DNA from: JAEWSN01 sp942493335
GTDB taxonomy: Bacteria; Bacillota; Clostridia; DSM-8532
Reading direction: 5' to 3'
Assembly (NCBI GenBank): GCA_942493335.1
Contig: OW818693.1
Location: forward strand, 2,108,001-2,172,000
DNA length: 64,000 bases
The position numbers were made by a program, and so were the translations under genes. The notes beneath the pieces are model-generated. The model did not search any database and had not been told where the DNA came from. It worked only from the letters and a program-made list of their open reading frames with translations. This document shows, in pieces, positions 16,005 to 24,326 of this stretch (position 1 is its first letter; each line of letters begins with the position of its first letter).

Positions 16005-17396
16005 ATGAAAAGGACAAGAGGAAAAGAAGCGGGATCGAAGAAGAACCACTTTTCGGAACCGGGAGAAAAACTCAGTCTGGGCACAAAACTCGGTTTCGGC
16101 GTTGGGGATCTTGGCGGCAACCTGTTCTTCACCGCCATGGGGTTCTGGAGCCTCAACTATCTCACCGATACAGCCGGCATCCCGGCAGCGGCCGCCGGCA
16201 TCGCAATCATGCTGGCGAAGATATGGGACGCGGTCATCGACCCGGCCATCGGCTACCTTTCCGACCGGACGAAAAGCCGCTGGGGACGGCGCAGACCCTA
16301 TTTGCTCTTCGGCGCACTGCCCCTGTTCCTGGCCATGTGGTACTTCTTTTCCGCGCCCACTTTCAAAACCACCACAGGCGGCGCTTTCTGGGCCGCCCTG
16401 ATGCTCTGCACCCTCAATACCGCCTACTCGCTCGTGAACATCAACTACGGCGCACTCACGCCGGAACTCACAAAGAATTTCAAGGAACGGACTTCCCTCA
16501 ACGGCTACCGGTTCAGTTTTGCCGTCATCGGCACCATCCTGGGTGCAGCCATCGTGCTTCCGATCGTCAATCTTGCCGGCGGCAACAAACATCTCGGCTT
16601 TTCCTATGTCGGCCTGATCTTCGGCATCATCATGGCCGTCACCATCCTCATCACGTTCTTCTCCGTCAAGGAGCGTGTGCATGAGCCGGAGGAACAGCCC
16701 AAGGATCACTTTTTCAAGACCTATTTCTCCGTATTCCGCAACGGAACCTATGTCCGTCTTCTGGTCGTATATGGGCTGCATTTGACGGCCTTGACCTTCG
16801 TCCAGACCATTCTCGTCTATTATTTCAAGTACCAGTACCGGAACGAGGGAATGACAACCATCGCGATGATCGCCCTTCTTGTGACCGCCATGTTCATGAT
16901 CCCCGTATCCGTCTGGGTCTCGAAGCACATCGGCAAGAAACGCACCTACCAGCTTGCACTCGGGATTGTCTCCGTGAGCTGCATGCTGATCTTTGCGCTT
17001 GGCCACATTCTCGGCCTCTATTTCACGCTGGGGGTCATGGTGTTTGCCGGCATCGGCATCGGTTTCGCCTATGTTCCGCCCTATGCAATGCTGCCCGACG
17101 TCGTGGAAGTGGATGCCATCAAATCCGGGAACCGCAAGGAAGGTGCGTTTTACGGGATGTGGACTTTCATTGCACAATTCGGCGTCGCAATGGCGACCGG
17201 CCTGACCGGTCCTTTCCTCGACATGGCCGGTTATGTCCCGGATGCGGTCCAGAATCCTGCCACCCTGTTCACCATCCGCCTCATCATCGGGCCGATTCCC
17301 GCCGCCATCTTCCTGGCCGGCATCCTTCTTGTGAACCGTTACCCGCTGGACGAAAAGACATACGACGGTATTCTGACGGGCGAAGTAAAGGCCTGA
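16005..17396 (+). CDS. GPH family sugar:cation symporter (MelB-like)
   Basis: A 463-residue, twelve-helix transporter of the glycoside-pentoside-hexuronide family. The start of helix 1 (KLGFGVGDLGGNLFFTAMGF) and the cytoplasmic signature DAVIDPAIGYLSDRTKSRWG, followed by RRRPYLLF, are diagnostic. It brings in a glycoside with H+ or Na+; the nearby GH2 enzyme is a plausible user of the imported sugar. Start 16005 follows AGGGGAG; ATG 15978 lacks a ribosome binding site. The last codons and stop form unit 1 of a 31-bp tandem array that continues beyond the gene. Confidence 0.88.
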   Translation: MKRTRGKEAGSKKNHFSEPGEKLSLGTKLGFGVGDLGGNLFFTAMGFWSLNYLTDTAGIPAAAAGIAIMLAKIWDAVIDPAIGYLSDRTKSRWGRRRPYLLFGALPLFLAMWYFFSAPTFKTTTGGAFWAALMLCTLNTAYSLVNINYGALTPELTKNFKERTSLNGYRFSFAVIGTILGAAIVLPIVNLAGGNKHLGFSYVGLIFGIIMAVTILITFFSVKERVHEPEEQPKDHFFKTYFSVFRNGTYVRLLVVYGLHLTALTFVQTILVYYFKYQYRNEGMTTIAMIALLVTAMFMIPVSVWVSKHIGKKRTYQLALGIVSVSCMLIFALGHILGLYFTLGVMVFAGIGIGFAYVPPYAMLPDVVEVDAIKSGNRKEGAFYGMWTFIAQFGVAMATGLTGPFLDMAGYVPDAVQNPATLFTIRLIIGPIPAAIFLAGILLVNRYPLDEKTYDGILTGEVKA

Positions 17397-17511
17397 TGTG
17401 ATCCTTGCAGGTGAAATAAAGGCTTGACGGCGTTCTGGCGGGCGAAGCAAAGGTATGACAGGGCTCTGGCGGGCAAAGCAAAGGTTTGACAGGACTCTGG
17501 CGGATGAGACG
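17373..17511. repeat. 31-bp tandem array, 4.5 units, copying the end of the symporter gene
   Basis: Units begin at 17373, 17404, 17435, 17466 and 17497, an exact 31-bp period. Unit 1 holds the last seven codons and stop of the symporter (LTGEVKA). The later units still spell LAGEIKA, LAGEAKV and LAGKAKV, each with a following TGA, but in shifting frames because 31 is not a multiple of three. The array fills the gap to the convergent blaR1-like gene. Confidence 0.9.
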
Positions 17512-17513
17512 TT

Positions 17514-19118
17514 TCAGGGTTCCGCTGTCAGAACCAGTTTCCCGTCCTTCAGTGCAAGTCGCCTTGTTTCCCTGACACCGGATGCTTCTTCTGATCCAGG
17601 AACCTTTGGTCCGGATGAATCATACGGGATGACATCCACCAGAAGTCCTGTACCAGCCGCACGCAGCCAATAGTCTTCCCGCATTCGGTATGACAATCTC
17701 TGAACGGAACCGTCGACCGGATTGAACCCCTGGATTTCCTGGTTCACGATACCCGAACCAAAGGAATCATTTCCGTACAGCTCGTAATGGCCATCCCCGT
17801 CCAAATCAGCCAGGCAGGCAAACATCATCGGCGCTGCCGTCATCATGTGAAGGACATTGCCGTCCCGGATGATGGCTATGCCTTCATAAGCACCTGCCTC
17901 CCCCACATGGAACAATTGCAGCCGGTCGGATTCCCAGCCTTCCCTTTTCGTCAGATTGCCAAAGTAAAGCTGCTTTGTGTCCAGTTTGGAGAAATCATGG
18001 TCCCTGATCCAGGCCAGGCAAAGTTTCTTCGCATCAGCCTCTCCCATTCCGTCTTCCGGGACATGCGCCTCTTCGAGGCGTGAAGCCAACAAATCAAGGA
18101 CTTCGACAACCGGCAAGCTGGTGGATCTGCCGGCGGGAGGGGCGGACGGCGACGGGTTGGGCGGGGACAGGTTGGTCGGTGACGGATTGCTCATGAGGGA
18201 TACGCCGAGGATGGCAAAGAAAATGACAAACAAAACGGTCAATGGAATCGGCCTGGTGATGCCATCAAGCAGCAGACGGACACGCTGTGCGGTCCTTCCC
18301 GCGCCGAACGCGGCACCCGCCGCCCTCGCCCCTTCCGGATATGCCTTCCCCGCACTCCCCAGATTGACGAGTGCCTTCATATACATGGTACGGTCCGCAG
18401 AAGCCAGACCTTTCACCGCACACGCATCACAGGCACTTTCCATGTCCTCCAGAAACCAGTGGAGATAAAGCCAGACAAACGGGTTGTACCAGTGTATGGA
18501 TGCGATCAGGAATGCGGCAAGTCGCAGGATGTTGTCGTGTCGTTTTGCATGCACGGTTTCATGTCGTTCCACAAAGGGCAGTTCCCAGGCATCCGGCGCA
18601 AGACTCTCCGGTAGAACAACCCGCTGGCGGACTAGCCCGAGCACGAGCGGTGTATCGGTCTTATCGCTATACCAGCGGGTCCCGCGGTATACCAAAGACT
18701 TGCCAACCGATCGCATGGCATGCAGAAAACATAATAGAACCAGCAGCATCACAAGCGCGACACCTGCCAGCCAAACGAACGACAGGCTCCGAAAGATGGC
18801 CTGAAATGCGGCATCTGCCTGCCGGACTGGATCATAGGAGGCAGCCGTGCCCATGACATTGGAAAAAGACAGCCCCGCGTCTTCACCGAACCTGCCCGGC
18901 ATTGGCACAAGCCGCTTCACAAGCCCGCTTCCGAAGCCCAGAATGCTGAGCCTGCTGGAGAAGGAAAACGGGACGGCAAGGCGGATCCATACGAGCATCC
19001 AGCACAGGTAAATCGCAAATCGCGGCACCTGACGGATCCTGCGCAGAATGGCAACCGGCAGGCCGATCAGGGTCGCCACGACACCCATGTTCAGGAGAAA
19101 ATAGAAGAGCGTTTCCAT
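17514..19118 (-). CDS. BlaR1/M56 family membrane metallopeptidase with a non-standard C-terminal domain
   Basis: A 534-residue protein. About three hydrophobic segments precede the zinc-peptidase motif HETVHAKRHD near residue 185, with the third ligand region DMESACDACA after it; a further membrane helix (TVLFVIFFAILGVSLM) follows. In BlaR1 the outside part is a penicillin-binding sensor. Here the external 210 residues lack SxxK/KTG sites and instead show FACLADLDGDGHYELYGND, a calcium-binding FG-GAP-like stretch. The linker (SNPSPTNLSPPNPSPS) is encoded by three 15-bp DNA repeats at 18148-18192. The BlaI-like repressor gene lies just upstream, so the pair should form a sense-and-cleave regulatory circuit with an unknown signal. 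Confidence 0.8.
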   Translation of the reverse strand: METLFYFLLNMGVVATLIGLPVAILRRIRQVPRFAIYLCWMLVWIRLAVPFSFSSRLSILGFGSGLVKRLVPMPGRFGEDAGLSFSNVMGTAASYDPVRQADAAFQAIFRSLSFVWLAGVALVMLLVLLCFLHAMRSVGKSLVYRGTRWYSDKTDTPLVLGLVRQRVVLPESLAPDAWELPFVERHETVHAKRHDNILRLAAFLIASIHWYNPFVWLYLHWFLEDMESACDACAVKGLASADRTMYMKALVNLGSAGKAYPEGARAAGAAFGAGRTAQRVRLLLDGITRPIPLTVLFVIFFAILGVSLMSNPSPTNLSPPNPSPSAPPAGRSTSLPVVEVLDLLASRLEEAHVPEDGMGEADAKKLCLAWIRDHDFSKLDTKQLYFGNLTKREGWESDRLQLFHVGEAGAYEGIAIIRDGNVLHMMTAAPMMFACLADLDGDGHYELYGNDSFGSGIVNQEIQGFNPVDGSVQRLSYRMREDYWLRAAGTGLLVDVIPYDSSGPKVPGSEEASGVRETRRLALKDGKLVLTAEP

Positions 19119-19147
19119 CTAGCTCCTTTCCGGACAGACCTTCCACC

Positions 19148-19612
19148 TTATTTTTTCCTGTCAATCAGTGCTTTCAGCATCGTCACTTCCTCGTCCGAAA
19201 GATCCCCGTCCTGCAGGAAAGTGGACAGGAATGCTTTTCTAGATCCATGAAACAGCTTGCGAATGAGTGTTTCCGTCTCGGCTTGCTGAACCTGGGTCCT
19301 GGACACGAGGGGTGTGCAGACAAACCCTGGATCCTCGCGACGAAGCGCGCCTTTGTCCACCAATTTGCCCAGAATCGTATAGGTGGTGTTCTTGTTCCAC
19401 CCGATCTGTCCGGCAGCCAGAACAGACAATTCTTTCGCAGGCAACGGCGGATGGATCCAGATCAATTCCATCAGGCGGAATTCACTGTCAAAAAGCTTGA
19501 GCTTGTCAGATCCTTTATCCGTCTGCTTGCCAGAATCCATTTGCTCCCCTTTGTCCATCTGCTCGCCAGAATTCATTGTCTCCCCTTTATCCATCTGCTT
19601 GCCTGAATTCAT
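19148..19612 (-). CDS. BlaI/MecI/CopY family transcriptional repressor
   Basis: A repressor of up to 154 residues. The winged helix begins FDSEFRLMELIW and continues QIGWNKNTTYTILGKLVDKG, the BlaI recognition helix region; the C-terminal dimer domain (SRKAFLSTFLQDGDLSDEEV) ends in DRKK. BlaR1-type proteases normally cleave this protein to induce. The first 35 residues are a 12-residue repeat (SGKQMDKGE) built from three 36-bp DNA units, each holding a GGGGAG and an ATG, so the true start is ambiguous among 19612, 19576 and 19540; the family usually begins right before the DSEF segment. Gap to the BlaR1-like gene is 29 bp. Confidence 0.82.
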   Translation of the reverse strand: MNSGKQMDKGETMNSGEQMDKGEQMDSGKQTDKGSDKLKLFDSEFRLMELIWIHPPLPAKELSVLAAGQIGWNKNTTYTILGKLVDKGALRREDPGFVCTPLVSRTQVQQAETETLIRKLFHGSRKAFLSTFLQDGDLSDEEVTMLKALIDRKK

Positions 19613-19619
19613 CTGCACC
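19512..19619. repeat. 36-bp tandem array, three units, over the start of the BlaI-like gene
   Basis: Unit starts are 19512, 19548 and 19584, an exact 36-bp period (12 codons). Each unit carries, on the minus strand, a purine-rich Shine-Dalgarno-like sequence followed within a few bases by ATG, except the innermost where ATG has become ACG. Confidence 0.85.
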
Positions 19620-19710
19620 TCTTTTCCCGTTTGGCTTTCCGTCCTTGTCCCCCTGCTCCAACCAGACTGGCGCCATCATCCTTTATCGTCCGCCATCACC
19701 CACCATCTCA

Positions 19711-19738
19711 GACTACCCCAATAGTCCCGTGCAGTCAA
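19711..19738 (-). promoter_or_regulatory. Promoter and putative operator of the BlaI/BlaR1-type operon
   Basis: On the minus strand a -35 TTGACT (19738-19733) is followed by an inverted repeat GACTA-N6-TAGTC at 19711-19726, lying in the spacer and -10 region. BlaI-type repressors bind dyads of this size, so autoregulation is likely. The -10 (TAGTCT) is poor. Confidence 0.45.
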
Positions 19739-19881
19739 CAGGGTCGGTTACCGAGGCGTATCTGTAAATGCAAGCAGGAAGTCCACATGCACACCCCCTC
19801 TCGTATCAGTTGAACTGCACCAGCGGATTCGTTATGCTTGCAATAGGGGACCTGTTTCCGAAAGAAAGGCAAGGGATGTTC

Positions 19882-22566
19882 ATGCGCATCGTCAAACACC
19901 TGAACGATGATTGGAAATATGTTGTTCCGTTCACGGAAGCGCTGATCCATCCAGATTTTGACGACTCCGCCCTGGAAACGGTGCGGCTCCCCCACACGAA
20001 TCTTGAGCTGCCGTTCAGCCACTTTGATGAAACTATCTCCCAAAGGGTCAGCGGCTACAGGAAGACCTTTCATTTGGGTGCTTCTCTCCGGGACAAACAG
20101 GCACTGTTCCACTTTGAAGGTGTCATGGTGATAGCACAAGTCTTCCTGAACGGAATTCTCATCGGCAAACACAAAGGCGGCTTCACACCATTCCTCTGTG
20201 ATGGCACCCATGCGGTTCGCTGGGGTGGGGAGAATGTTCTTGCCCTTTCCGTTGACGCAAGAGAACATCCGGACATCCCGCCCTTTGGCGGAATCGTGGA
20301 CTATCTGACCTACGGAGGCATCTATCGGGAGGTTCGGCTTGAGCTCGTGGACGCGCTCTCCCTCTCGAACCTGCGCGTCAGAACCGGTCAGGTGCTGTCC
20401 GACGGCAAAACGGTCGAAGTTGCGCTCTATTGGCGGAACATGACGGGAAAGACCCGGGATGTGGCATTATCCTTCGCTTTGAATTCCGCCACTGAAACGA
20501 TTCTATCCTTTGCCCGCACCGTTTCGGTTTCGGCCGAGCCGGAGTCGATGGACACCGTTGTGCAGGAAGTCCGCGGCGTACAGCTGTGGACCCTTTCCGC
20601 ACCCGTCCTGTATCATCTTGTTGTCGTGGTTGGCGATGCAACAGGTCAGGACCCAGACGCAGAAGCAGATGCAGATGAAAACGCAAACGCAGACACTGAT
20701 CCTGAGCCCGATTCCGATCCCGATCCCGATCCCGATCCTGATGCAATTGCAAAGGATTCCGATGCCGGGAATGCTTCCAAAACGTTTCCCATCGACACCC
20801 TTTCCGTCCGTTTCGGATTCCGTGAAGCCGTCTTTCGCAGCGACGGATTCCACCTGAACGGCGTTCCGTTGAAACTGCGCGGGTTGAACCATCACCAGTC
20901 CTTCCCCTATGTCGGTTATGCCATGCCGAAAAGCGCGCAATACAAGGATGTCGATATCCTGAAGCGCGAACTCGGTGTGAACATGGTGCGACTGTCGCAT
21001 TACCCGCATTCCCGCCACTTCCTCGACCGCTGCGACGAAGCCGGTTTGCTCGTGTTCGAGGAAATCCCCGGGTGGCAGCATATCGGTGGGGATGCCTGGC
21101 GTCAGACGGCCATCCTGCATGTGGAAGAAATGATCCGCCGTGACTGGAACCATCCTTCCATTGTTCTTTGGGGTGTCCGCATCAACGAATCGCAGGATCA
21201 TGACGCGTTCTATCAGGAGACGAACCGGCTTGCCCGGGAACTGGATGGCACGCGCCAGACAGGCGGCGTACGCAATTTTTCCCGCAGCCATCTATACGAG
21301 GATGTCTACACTTTCAATGATTTCGTGCATCGCGGACACAATGAGGCTGTTCAGCCGCCTGGAAAGGTATCCGCGCAATCGCGCCGATTTGCGGCCATGC
21401 AGGACAAAACGCAGCGGCGGCAATCCCGCGGGAAGGGAAAAGGCGGAATCCGCTATCTCGTCACCGAGCACAACGGACACATGTTCCCCACGAAGAAATT
21501 CGATGCCGAAGCAAAGCGGGTCGAGCAGGCCCTGCGGCATTTGCGCGTGCTCGATGCCATGTACCGGAACCCGCATATATCCGGAGCGCTCGGGTGGTGC
21601 ATGGCCGATTACAACACCCATCGGGATTTCGGCAGCGGAGACTGCGTCTGTCATCATGGCGTCATGGACATGTTCCGGCTCCCCAAGGAAGCCGCTGCGG
21701 CCTATTCCTCCCAACAGGACGCGTTCCCGGTCATGGAGGTCGCTTCCGCCATGGCTGCAGGAGAACGGGACGCGGGAGAACTGGCTGAAGTGCATCTGTT
21801 CACGAACTGCGAGGAAGTCCGCGTCTACAAGAATGATCGGTTCGTCGGAGCCTTTGGACCGGATCGGAAGGAATACCCTGGCCTTCCCCATCCGCCGATT
21901 GTCGTACGGGATTTCATCGGCGCGCTGCTGGAGTTTGAAGAAGGATTCAGCCACAGGAATGCGGGAATCATCAAAAGCCTTCTGCAGGCGATTATCCGAT
22001 ATGGCGACAAGAGCCTGCCTCTCCGCTACAAGCTGAAAATGGGCTGGTTCATGCTGCGGACGAGGATGGATTTTGATACGGCGATTCGTCTTCACGGCAC
22101 ATACGTATCCCATGCCGGATACGACACACTTCGCTGGAAGTTCGTCGGGTACAGAGGCGGTGAACCTGTACTCACAGCTGAACGGGGACCCGCTCCAGGG
22201 GGCGGCCTGCTGGTTCTTCCGGATTCGGAGACCTTGGAGGAAACTGAGACGTATGATGTATGCCGCATCGTTCTCCGGCATGTCGACGCGCTGGGAAACA
22301 CCTGTATATGGTCCAGGGAGGCAGTCCGGCTTGAGGCAAAGGGAGCGGGCATCATCATCGGACCCTGCTGCATTCCGCTCACGGGCGGCTCAACGGCATT
22401 CTGGGTGAAGACGGTCGGCCTTGCGGGTCCCCTCACGGTGACCGTTTACAGCGACCATTTCCCCGTAAAGGCCATAACCCTGCAGGTCCACCTTTCCCTG
22501 AAAGCGGTTTGTGAAGAGGACATTGCGGAAACACAACCATTCTCAAGGAATGCAAACGAAGGATGA
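19882..22566 (+). CDS. Glycoside hydrolase family 2 (beta-galactosidase or beta-glucuronidase-like)
   Basis: A cytoplasmic glycosidase of 894 residues with the GH2 order: jelly-roll (MRIVKHLNDDWKYV...GYRKTFHLG), immunoglobulin-like domain, TIM barrel. The acid/base glutamate is in WGVRINES near residue 436 and the nucleophile in YLVTEHNGHMFP near 528. Substrate cannot be assigned: the metal-site residues of LacZ are not evident. An inserted acidic linker (residues about 258-288) is encoded by 15 hexanucleotide units. Start 19882 is six bases after AAGGG; ATG 19876 is equally possible. It probably cleaves sugars delivered by the GPH symporter or ABC importer. Confidence 0.87.
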   Translation: MRIVKHLNDDWKYVVPFTEALIHPDFDDSALETVRLPHTNLELPFSHFDETISQRVSGYRKTFHLGASLRDKQALFHFEGVMVIAQVFLNGILIGKHKGGFTPFLCDGTHAVRWGGENVLALSVDAREHPDIPPFGGIVDYLTYGGIYREVRLELVDALSLSNLRVRTGQVLSDGKTVEVALYWRNMTGKTRDVALSFALNSATETILSFARTVSVSAEPESMDTVVQEVRGVQLWTLSAPVLYHLVVVVGDATGQDPDAEADADENANADTDPEPDSDPDPDPDPDAIAKDSDAGNASKTFPIDTLSVRFGFREAVFRSDGFHLNGVPLKLRGLNHHQSFPYVGYAMPKSAQYKDVDILKRELGVNMVRLSHYPHSRHFLDRCDEAGLLVFEEIPGWQHIGGDAWRQTAILHVEEMIRRDWNHPSIVLWGVRINESQDHDAFYQETNRLARELDGTRQTGGVRNFSRSHLYEDVYTFNDFVHRGHNEAVQPPGKVSAQSRRFAAMQDKTQRRQSRGKGKGGIRYLVTEHNGHMFPTKKFDAEAKRVEQALRHLRVLDAMYRNPHISGALGWCMADYNTHRDFGSGDCVCHHGVMDMFRLPKEAAAAYSSQQDAFPVMEVASAMAAGERDAGELAEVHLFTNCEEVRVYKNDRFVGAFGPDRKEYPGLPHPPIVVRDFIGALLEFEEGFSHRNAGIIKSLLQAIIRYGDKSLPLRYKLKMGWFMLRTRMDFDTAIRLHGTYVSHAGYDTLRWKFVGYRGGEPVLTAERGPAPGGGLLVLPDSETLEETETYDVCRIVLRHVDALGNTCIWSREAVRLEAKGAGIIIGPCCIPLTGGSTAFWVKTVGLAGPLTVTVYSDHFPVKAITLQVHLSLKAVCEEDIAETQPFSRNANEG
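20656..20745. repeat. Hexanucleotide repeat array encoding an Asp-Ala/Asp-Pro linker
   Basis: Fifteen six-base units (GACGCA, GATGCA, GATCCC and close variants) run in frame through the GH2 gene. They encode alternating acidic or Asn residues with Ala or Pro. The second half (20710-20745) is the most regular. Confidence 0.85.
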
Positions 22567-22612
22567 GAAAACAGGAAGGTTCGACAAACAGAAACGGAGT
22601 GATGATTCCATC

Positions 22613-23080
22613 ATGAAAACAAGGCGGTATTTGAAGGAAGATTGGGCGAAATGGCTGGAAATGCGGTCGGATCTATGGCCGCACTGCCCCGCTGCCAAGC
22701 ACGAGGAAGAAATGGCGCAGATCGCCGTCGGCTATCCCTGCGAACCGGACTCCCTCAAGACGGATGTCCTGTTCTGTGAAGATGAAAACGGACTCCTGAT
22801 CGGATTTGCGGAATTGTCTCTGCGGCGCAGGCTGGACGGCTTTGAAACCTCTCCGGTCGCCTACCTGGAAGGCTGGTATGTCGTGGAAGCCATGCGCGGC
22901 CGGGGGATCGGGAAGACAATCATCAAGGGCGTGGAGCAATGGGCGAAGAAGCAGGGATGCCGGGAACTGGCCTCGGATACGGAGCCGGAAAACACCACAA
23001 GCATCCGGGCGCACGAGCTGCTTGGGTTCAAGCGGTATGGAACAAGCGCCGAAGGAATCCTTTTCCGCAAAACGCTGTAA
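22613..23080 (+). CDS. Aminoglycoside 6'-N-acetyltransferase-like GNAT
   Basis: A 155-residue GNAT protein. The block SPVAYLEGWYVVEAMRGRGI, then VEQWAKKQGCRELASDTEPE and AHELLGFKRYGTSAEGILFRK lines up closely with the chromosomal AAC(6')-I group (SPVAxLEGxYV, VExWAKxxGCxEFASD, HxALGFxETExVVxF). The acidic pocket NTTS differs slightly from the NRxS of those enzymes. Such enzymes acetylate the 6'-amine of kanamycin-class drugs; natural function in chromosomes is often unknown. Start 22613 fits the family length; GGAG is 13 bases upstream, a long spacing. It begins just after the GH2 gene and may be co-transcribed. Confidence 0.72.
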   Translation: MKTRRYLKEDWAKWLEMRSDLWPHCPAAKHEEEMAQIAVGYPCEPDSLKTDVLFCEDENGLLIGFAELSLRRRLDGFETSPVAYLEGWYVVEAMRGRGIGKTIIKGVEQWAKKQGCRELASDTEPENTTSIRAHELLGFKRYGTSAEGILFRKTL

Positions 23081-23132
23081 GCATATGCCAGGCATGCAGA
23101 AGGTCCGCTGATGATTTGGCATCCCGCACAGT

Positions 23133-23161
23133 TTGAAAGATTCTGGGATATGTGATATATT
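23133..23161 (+). promoter_or_regulatory. Promoter of the GGDEF gene
   Basis: -35 TTGAAA at 23133-23138 and -10 TATATT at 23156-23161, spacer 17 bases. GGAGG precedes the start at 23224. Confidence 0.6.
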
Positions 23162-23223
23162 CACTCAAATGCAGAACATGGCGTTTTCCTTACGGCACCT
23201 AGGATTCGGACACGGAGGAACGC

Positions 23224-24291
23224 ATGGATAAAACCGACTTCACACGGGATCGGAAAAGTGGATTCATCAACATCCTCGGGCTTATCGGAACCGACATCCA
23301 TGAAATGAGCGGTTCCGGCGGTACCCTGATTTCCGTTTCCATCGAAAACCTCCGCAACATCAATGCCGCACATGGTCGCCATCACGGCGACATCTACGTC
23401 CACGATCTGATCCTCACGCTTCAGGAAGGTCTGGCAAGCATCCGGCTCCGCTATCCGAAAGCAGTCGCATTCCGCGTCTCTCCGAATGAATATGTCCTCA
23501 TGCTTCCCAATATGCCTGAAAGTGAGGCTGATCCGATCTCGCGCATCCTGAAGGCGCGTTACCGGGATCTTGTCCAGGAACAGAACATGCCCGAGTCCAC
23601 TCTTGCCGCGCATCACGTCCTTTATCAGCAGACCATTCCGCATCTCTCGCATTTGCTGAAATGGTCGAACAGGGTCATGACGACACCCGGCTATACCAAC
23701 ATCCTCCAATTCGATGAAAGCGACTGGACGGACGCACTCATCGAGCGGAGCCTCGACAGCTTCAGCGAAGCCCTGGATCTGCTGCGGGAAGCGGACAGAC
23801 TCTCCATGTCAGACGACATCTCCAAGCTGCCGAACCACCGCGCCGCCAACGCCTGCCTGAACCGGCTGTTTCAACAGTACAAAACGGGCCACCGGCATTT
23901 CAGCATCCTGTTCCTTGATGGCGACAATCTCAGACGGTACAATGAGATGGGATATGCGCACGGAAACCGGATGATCGAGGACATGGCCCGGTTCATCCTC
24001 TTGTCCCTGCGCGAACAGGATCAAGTATTCCGCTGGCTTTCCGGCGATGAATTCCTGGTTTGTCTGCCTGATACGGATATGTCGACAGCTGCGAAAATCG
24101 GCGAACGGATTCGTACCCATATAGAGTCGGCAACGCTGGACTGGCCGATGCCCGTAACGATTTCCGTCGGCGTGGCAACCTGCCCGCAGGACGGTGTGAA
24201 TTCCGAAGCTCTGGTCCATCGTGCTGAACGGGCGAATGCGCTTGCCAAAGAAAACGGAAAGAATTGCGTCGTATGTTCTGCCGCCATATAA
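23224..24291 (+). CDS. Diguanylate cyclase-like protein with tandem GGDEF domains
   Basis: A 355-residue soluble protein. The N-terminal GGDEF-like domain (residues 30-110) is degenerate: the signature reads RVSPNEYVLMLP. The C-terminal domain (about 205-350) keeps FLDGDNLRRYNEMGYAHGN for metal and base binding and the signature WLSGDEF, compatible with activity making cyclic di-GMP. A possible inhibitory RxxD (REQD) precedes it, one residue further away than usual. No sensor or membrane part is present; the degenerate domain may bind GTP or c-di-GMP as a regulator. Confidence 0.82.
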   Translation: MDKTDFTRDRKSGFINILGLIGTDIHEMSGSGGTLISVSIENLRNINAAHGRHHGDIYVHDLILTLQEGLASIRLRYPKAVAFRVSPNEYVLMLPNMPESEADPISRILKARYRDLVQEQNMPESTLAAHHVLYQQTIPHLSHLLKWSNRVMTTPGYTNILQFDESDWTDALIERSLDSFSEALDLLREADRLSMSDDISKLPNHRAANACLNRLFQQYKTGHRHFSILFLDGDNLRRYNEMGYAHGNRMIEDMARFILLSLREQDQVFRWLSGDEFLVCLPDTDMSTAAKIGERIRTHIESATLDWPMPVTISVGVATCPQDGVNSEALVHRAERANALAKENGKNCVVCSAAI

Positions 24292-24326
24292 AGGAGCCTG
24301 GGCATCCATAATCAAAGTGAGGATAC

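Noticed and set aside
15066..17450. A 794-codon minus-strand frame opposite the acyltransferase and GPH symporter genes.
   Set aside because: Both plus-strand genes have clear family motifs and start signals; the antisense frame has none and is explained by codon bias.
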